Assembly (NCBI GenBank): GCA_035634055.1
Contig: DASQDR010000120.1
Location: 1 to 6,691 of the forward strand
Source of the DNA: JAICTV01 sp035634055
Lineage (GTDB): Bacteria; Planctomycetota; Phycisphaerae; Tepidisphaerales; Tepidisphaeraceae
Length of the DNA stretch: 6,691 nt
Direction of reading: 5' to 3'
Positions 4,684 to 6,691 of this stretch are shown here, one piece after another; within the stretch, counting starts at the first letter, position 1, and every line of letters begins with the position of its first letter. The notes under the pieces were generated by a model. That model had not been told where the DNA came from. It searched no databases and was given only the letters and a program-made list of their open reading frames with translations. Both the position numbers and the translations under genes were made by a program.

Positions 4684-5271
4684 ATGATCGAGATCCCCCC
4701 GCACATCCGCGGCCTGGTGTTCGACTGTGACGGCACCATCGCCGACACCATGCCCGCGCACTACCAAGCGTGGGTGCAGGCGCTGGGCGAATACGACATC
4801 GAGTTCCCCGAGGCGATGTTCTACGAGATGGGCGGCATCCCCACGCCGAAGATCATCGAGATCCTCAACGAGCGGCACGGCCACTCGATGCCGGTGATGG
4901 AGACGGCCCACCTCAAGGAAGGGCTGTTCGAGAAGCTCATCCCGGAGGTGATGCCGGTCGAGCCGGTCGTCAACGTGATCCGCGCGTACGACGGAAAGCT
5001 GCCGATGGCGGTTGCCACCGGCGGGATGCGGCACATCTGCCACAAGACGCTGGCGACGCTGGGCCTGCTGGGGAAATTCCAGGCGATCGTCACCGCCGAG
5101 GACGTGCAGCACGGCAAGCCGGCGCCCGATGTTTTCATCGAGGCCGCCCGCCGGCTTGGCGTCGAGCCGGCGCTCTGCATGGCGTTCGAGGACGCCACCC
5201 TCGGCGTGCAGTCGGCCACCGCGGCGGGGATGATCGTCCTCGACGTGCGCACGCTGCCGCGGACCGCGTGA
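4684..5271 (+). CDS. HAD-superfamily sugar phosphatase, YqaB/beta-phosphoglucomutase-like
   Basis: The 195-residue cytoplasmic protein belongs to HAD subfamily IA with a helical cap. Motif I is DCDGTIADT (nucleophile Asp14, acid/base Asp16), motif II is VATGG (Thr112), motif III is HGKPAPDVF (Lys145) and motif IV is AFEDATLGVQSA (Glu169, Asp170). The motif IV and C-terminal pattern, ending AAGMIVLDVRTL, closely resembles E. coli YqaB, a fructose-1-phosphate/6-phosphogluconate phosphatase of 188 residues. The cap lies at about residues 20-90. Substrate specificity is not decided by these motifs. The ATG at 4684 places motif I at the normal distance from the N-terminus, though no Shine-Dalgarno precedes it. 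The reading frame stays open upstream to 4381, but that part overlaps arsM and is not coding. A hairpin separates it from the ars operon, and its own promoter is not clear. A link to arsenic is not supported. Confidence 0.88.
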   Translation: MIEIPPHIRGLVFDCDGTIADTMPAHYQAWVQALGEYDIEFPEAMFYEMGGIPTPKIIEILNERHGHSMPVMETAHLKEGLFEKLIPEVMPVEPVVNVIRAYDGKLPMAVATGGMRHICHKTLATLGLLGKFQAIVTAEDVQHGKPAPDVFIEAARRLGVEPALCMAFEDATLGVQSATAAGMIVLDVRTLPRTA

Positions 5272-5335
5272 GGTTGCATCCATCCGCGTCGCGGCCTCCA
5301 CGTCAGCGTCGAGCGCCTTGAACACCGGCGCAGTG

Positions 5336-5363
5336 AAAAAGGGGCGGACACGAGGTCCGCCCC
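5336..5363 (-). terminator. Intrinsic terminator of the porin gene
   Basis: On the - strand a perfect 9-bp GC-rich stem GGGGCGGAC (5355-5363) / GTCCGCCCC (5341-5349) with a 5-nt loop is followed directly by TTTTT (5336-5340). It lies about 54 nt past the porin stop codon. On the + strand no T tract follows the stem, so it would act poorly for the HAD gene. Confidence 0.9.
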
Positions 5364-5383
5364 TGCAAGGATCTCTTATCTCC

Positions 5384-5409
5384 TGTCACCAGAGCGAGCA
5401 GCGGTGACA
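5384..5409. other. Small inverted repeat just after the porin stop
   Basis: TGTCACC (5384-5390) and GGTGACA (5403-5409) form a 7-bp stem with a 12-nt loop, between the porin stop codon and its terminator. It may be a secondary 3'-end structure of the porin mRNA. Confidence 0.35.
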
Positions 5410-5416
5410 TTGCCCC

Positions 5417-6691
5417 TTACAGGAGCAACTGGAACTGCGTGCGCAGGACGAACTGCGCCTCCTCGCCAGCCAGCACGCCCAGGCCCGTCTGGTCCGACGG
5501 CGCGCCGTCGGGGAGGAAGACGACGTCCACGCTGAGCTTCGCCCGGTGGCCGGCGGCGCCATTGTCGCCAAGGTAGTAGTTCACGCCGGCGGTGAACTCG
5601 TTGTACGTGTCCTGCCCGTCGGCGGCGTCATCGATCGAGACGATGTCGTAGCGCGCGAACGGCTCCCAGCGCTGGTTGATGGCGTAGCCGACCTGGCCGA
5701 GCGCGCCCCAGCTAAAGTTGTCGTCCTCGTCGTCGCGAAGCTGCGCGCCGTGCAGGGCGCCGTAGAGGCTCCAGCCGGTCGGCGTCTTGTACTGCGCGTC
5801 GACTGTGGTCAGGATCTGGTCGCCGCCGCCCTCCTGCGTCCAGTCGGCGCCTGCGCCGATGACGAACAGATCCTGCTTCGTCTGTCGGGCGGTGAAGTCC
5901 TTGTAGTCCGCCCACTTCCCGGCCAGCTTCCACTCGGCGCGACCGCCGAAGCCGAAGTCGCCGGTGTCGGTATCGCGCCAGTTGGTGTTCTTGCTGTTGG
6001 CGCCGTCGTGGAAGGCCACCTCCACCCGCGCCGGCGTGCGGTCGTTGCCGCCGTAGATCACGCTGATCCCCTGCACGCGGTCGGTCAGGCTCCCGCCGAG
6101 CAGCGCGTCTGCCAGCGAGCGCTCCACCGCGAGCTGCTGGAAGCCGCTCACGTCCTTCTCGTGGAAGACCGACTCCTTGAACTGCCCGATGCGCACGGCC
6201 CAGTTGTCGGCGAACTGGTACTGCCCCCACGCGTCCAGCAGCGACAGCCCGCCGGTGGTGCGGCTGGTGTCCCACTGGAACAGGTAGGTCAGCTTCGGCG
6301 TGAACAGGTTGCCGTCGAAGCGGAAGCGCAGGCGGCGGACCTCGAAGCCGTTCTCGATCGAGTCCTCGCCCTCGGCGTCGTCTCCGGTGTTGACGTTGGT
6401 GATGTTGCGGAACTGGAACTGCACGCCCGGGCGGAGGACGAAGTTCCCGTCGCTGCTGCGGATGAAGAACCCCTTGTCATGGCCGGCCTGCACGTCGCCA
6501 GTGGTCTGGAGCAGCTTGCTGCGCTGCTCGGCGTCGCGGACGAGCTGGTCGACCGTTCGGGCGACGTCGGCGCTGTCCGCCTTTCGCTCCACCGCGTCAA
6601 GCCGCGCCTGGAGCTGACCGAGCTGCCGGCGGAGGTCGTCGTAGGACGGCTCATCCGCCGGCGCGGGCGAGGCCGGCGACGCCGCGGGAGC
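5417..6691 (-). CDS. Phosphate-selective porin (OprO/OprP type), N-terminus cut by window edge
   Basis: The frame is open to the window edge, so the true start and signal peptide lie to the right; 424 residues are visible. Counting from the edge, residues 1-16 are an Ala/Pro-rich linker, about 17-65 a coiled coil (SYDDLRRQLGQLQARLDAV and following heptads), and about 70 to the end an outer-membrane beta-barrel. The barrel begins HDKGFFIRSSDGNFVLRPG and FQFR, a typical entry strand of the porin O/P family. Alternating amphipathic strands such as FEVRRLRFRFDGNLF and WSLYGALHGAQL continue through it, and the last strand ends FVLRTQFQLLL. Homologues include OprP/OprO, which pass phosphate or polyphosphate, but in many phyla family members are general anion or nutrient porins, so the substrate is open. 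A GTG at 6592 is internal to the coiled coil and not the start. A clean terminator follows. Confidence 0.85.
   Translation of the reverse strand, partial: APAASPASPAPADEPSYDDLRRQLGQLQARLDAVERKADSADVARTVDQLVRDAEQRSKLLQTTGDVQAGHDKGFFIRSSDGNFVLRPGVQFQFRNITNVNTGDDAEGEDSIENGFEVRRLRFRFDGNLFTPKLTYLFQWDTSRTTGGLSLLDAWGQYQFADNWAVRIGQFKESVFHEKDVSGFQQLAVERSLADALLGGSLTDRVQGISVIYGGNDRTPARVEVAFHDGANSKNTNWRDTDTGDFGFGGRAEWKLAGKWADYKDFTARQTKQDLFVIGAGADWTQEGGGDQILTTVDAQYKTPTGWSLYGALHGAQLRDDEDDNFSWGALGQVGYAINQRWEPFARYDIVSIDDAADGQDTYNEFTAGVNYYLGDNGAAGHRAKLSVDVVFLPDGAPSDQTGLGVLAGEEAQFVLRTQFQLLL

Noticed and set aside
1..6691. CRISPR array, insertion sequence, tRNA or attachment site
   Set aside because: No regularly spaced direct repeats, transposase motifs, terminal inverted repeats or tRNA-like cloverleaf were seen on either strand.

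Overview
This window is GC-rich and looks like a chromosome of a free-living Gram-negative bacterium. The clearest sign is a phosphate-selective-type (OprO/OprP) outer-membrane porin with an N-terminal coiled coil. Porins of this kind, together with the MIP channel and ArsM found here, would suit the Planctomycetota (Phycisphaerae-like), but that placement is inference and weak; no rRNA sequence lies inside the window to test it.

Layout. Positions 1-317 read as the promoter and leader of an rRNA operon transcribed leftward, with the 16S gene expected just beyond position 1. There is a TTGACT/TAGTAT promoter with a GC-rich discriminator, a boxB-like hairpin and a canonical boxA antitermination box. 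Positions 318-627 have no convincing gene but are less GC-rich than the rest and hold three hairpins; one of these is followed by a T tract on the + strand. A GTG-start SGNH/GDSL-type hydrolase gene (628-1284, +) converges on a gene of unknown function (1357-1848, -).

The centre of the window (1892-4588) is an arsenic-resistance operon: arsR, an AqpS-like aquaglyceroporin, arsC and arsM. A strong promoter ends in a perfect inverted repeat that runs into the arsR ATG, so the arsR mRNA is predicted to be leaderless and directly repressed by ArsR. The order resembles the Sinorhizobium arsR-aqpS-arsC-arsH operon, with ArsM in place of ArsH and no ArsB/Acr3 pump. The inferred scheme is that ArsC reduces arsenate to arsenite, which then leaves passively through the channel or is methylated by ArsM. 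The ArsM carries an unusual linker with three Cys-Cys pairs, and ArsR lacks the third cysteine of the classic ArsR metal box.

Downstream are a YqaB-like HAD phosphatase (4684-5271, +), a clean intrinsic terminator on the - strand (5336-5363), and the 3' part of the porin gene (5417 to the window edge, -). The arsenic operon is the main biological content. Its features worth checking are the pump-less architecture, the leaderless arsR, the Cys-rich ArsM linker and the NPA/NPV channel.
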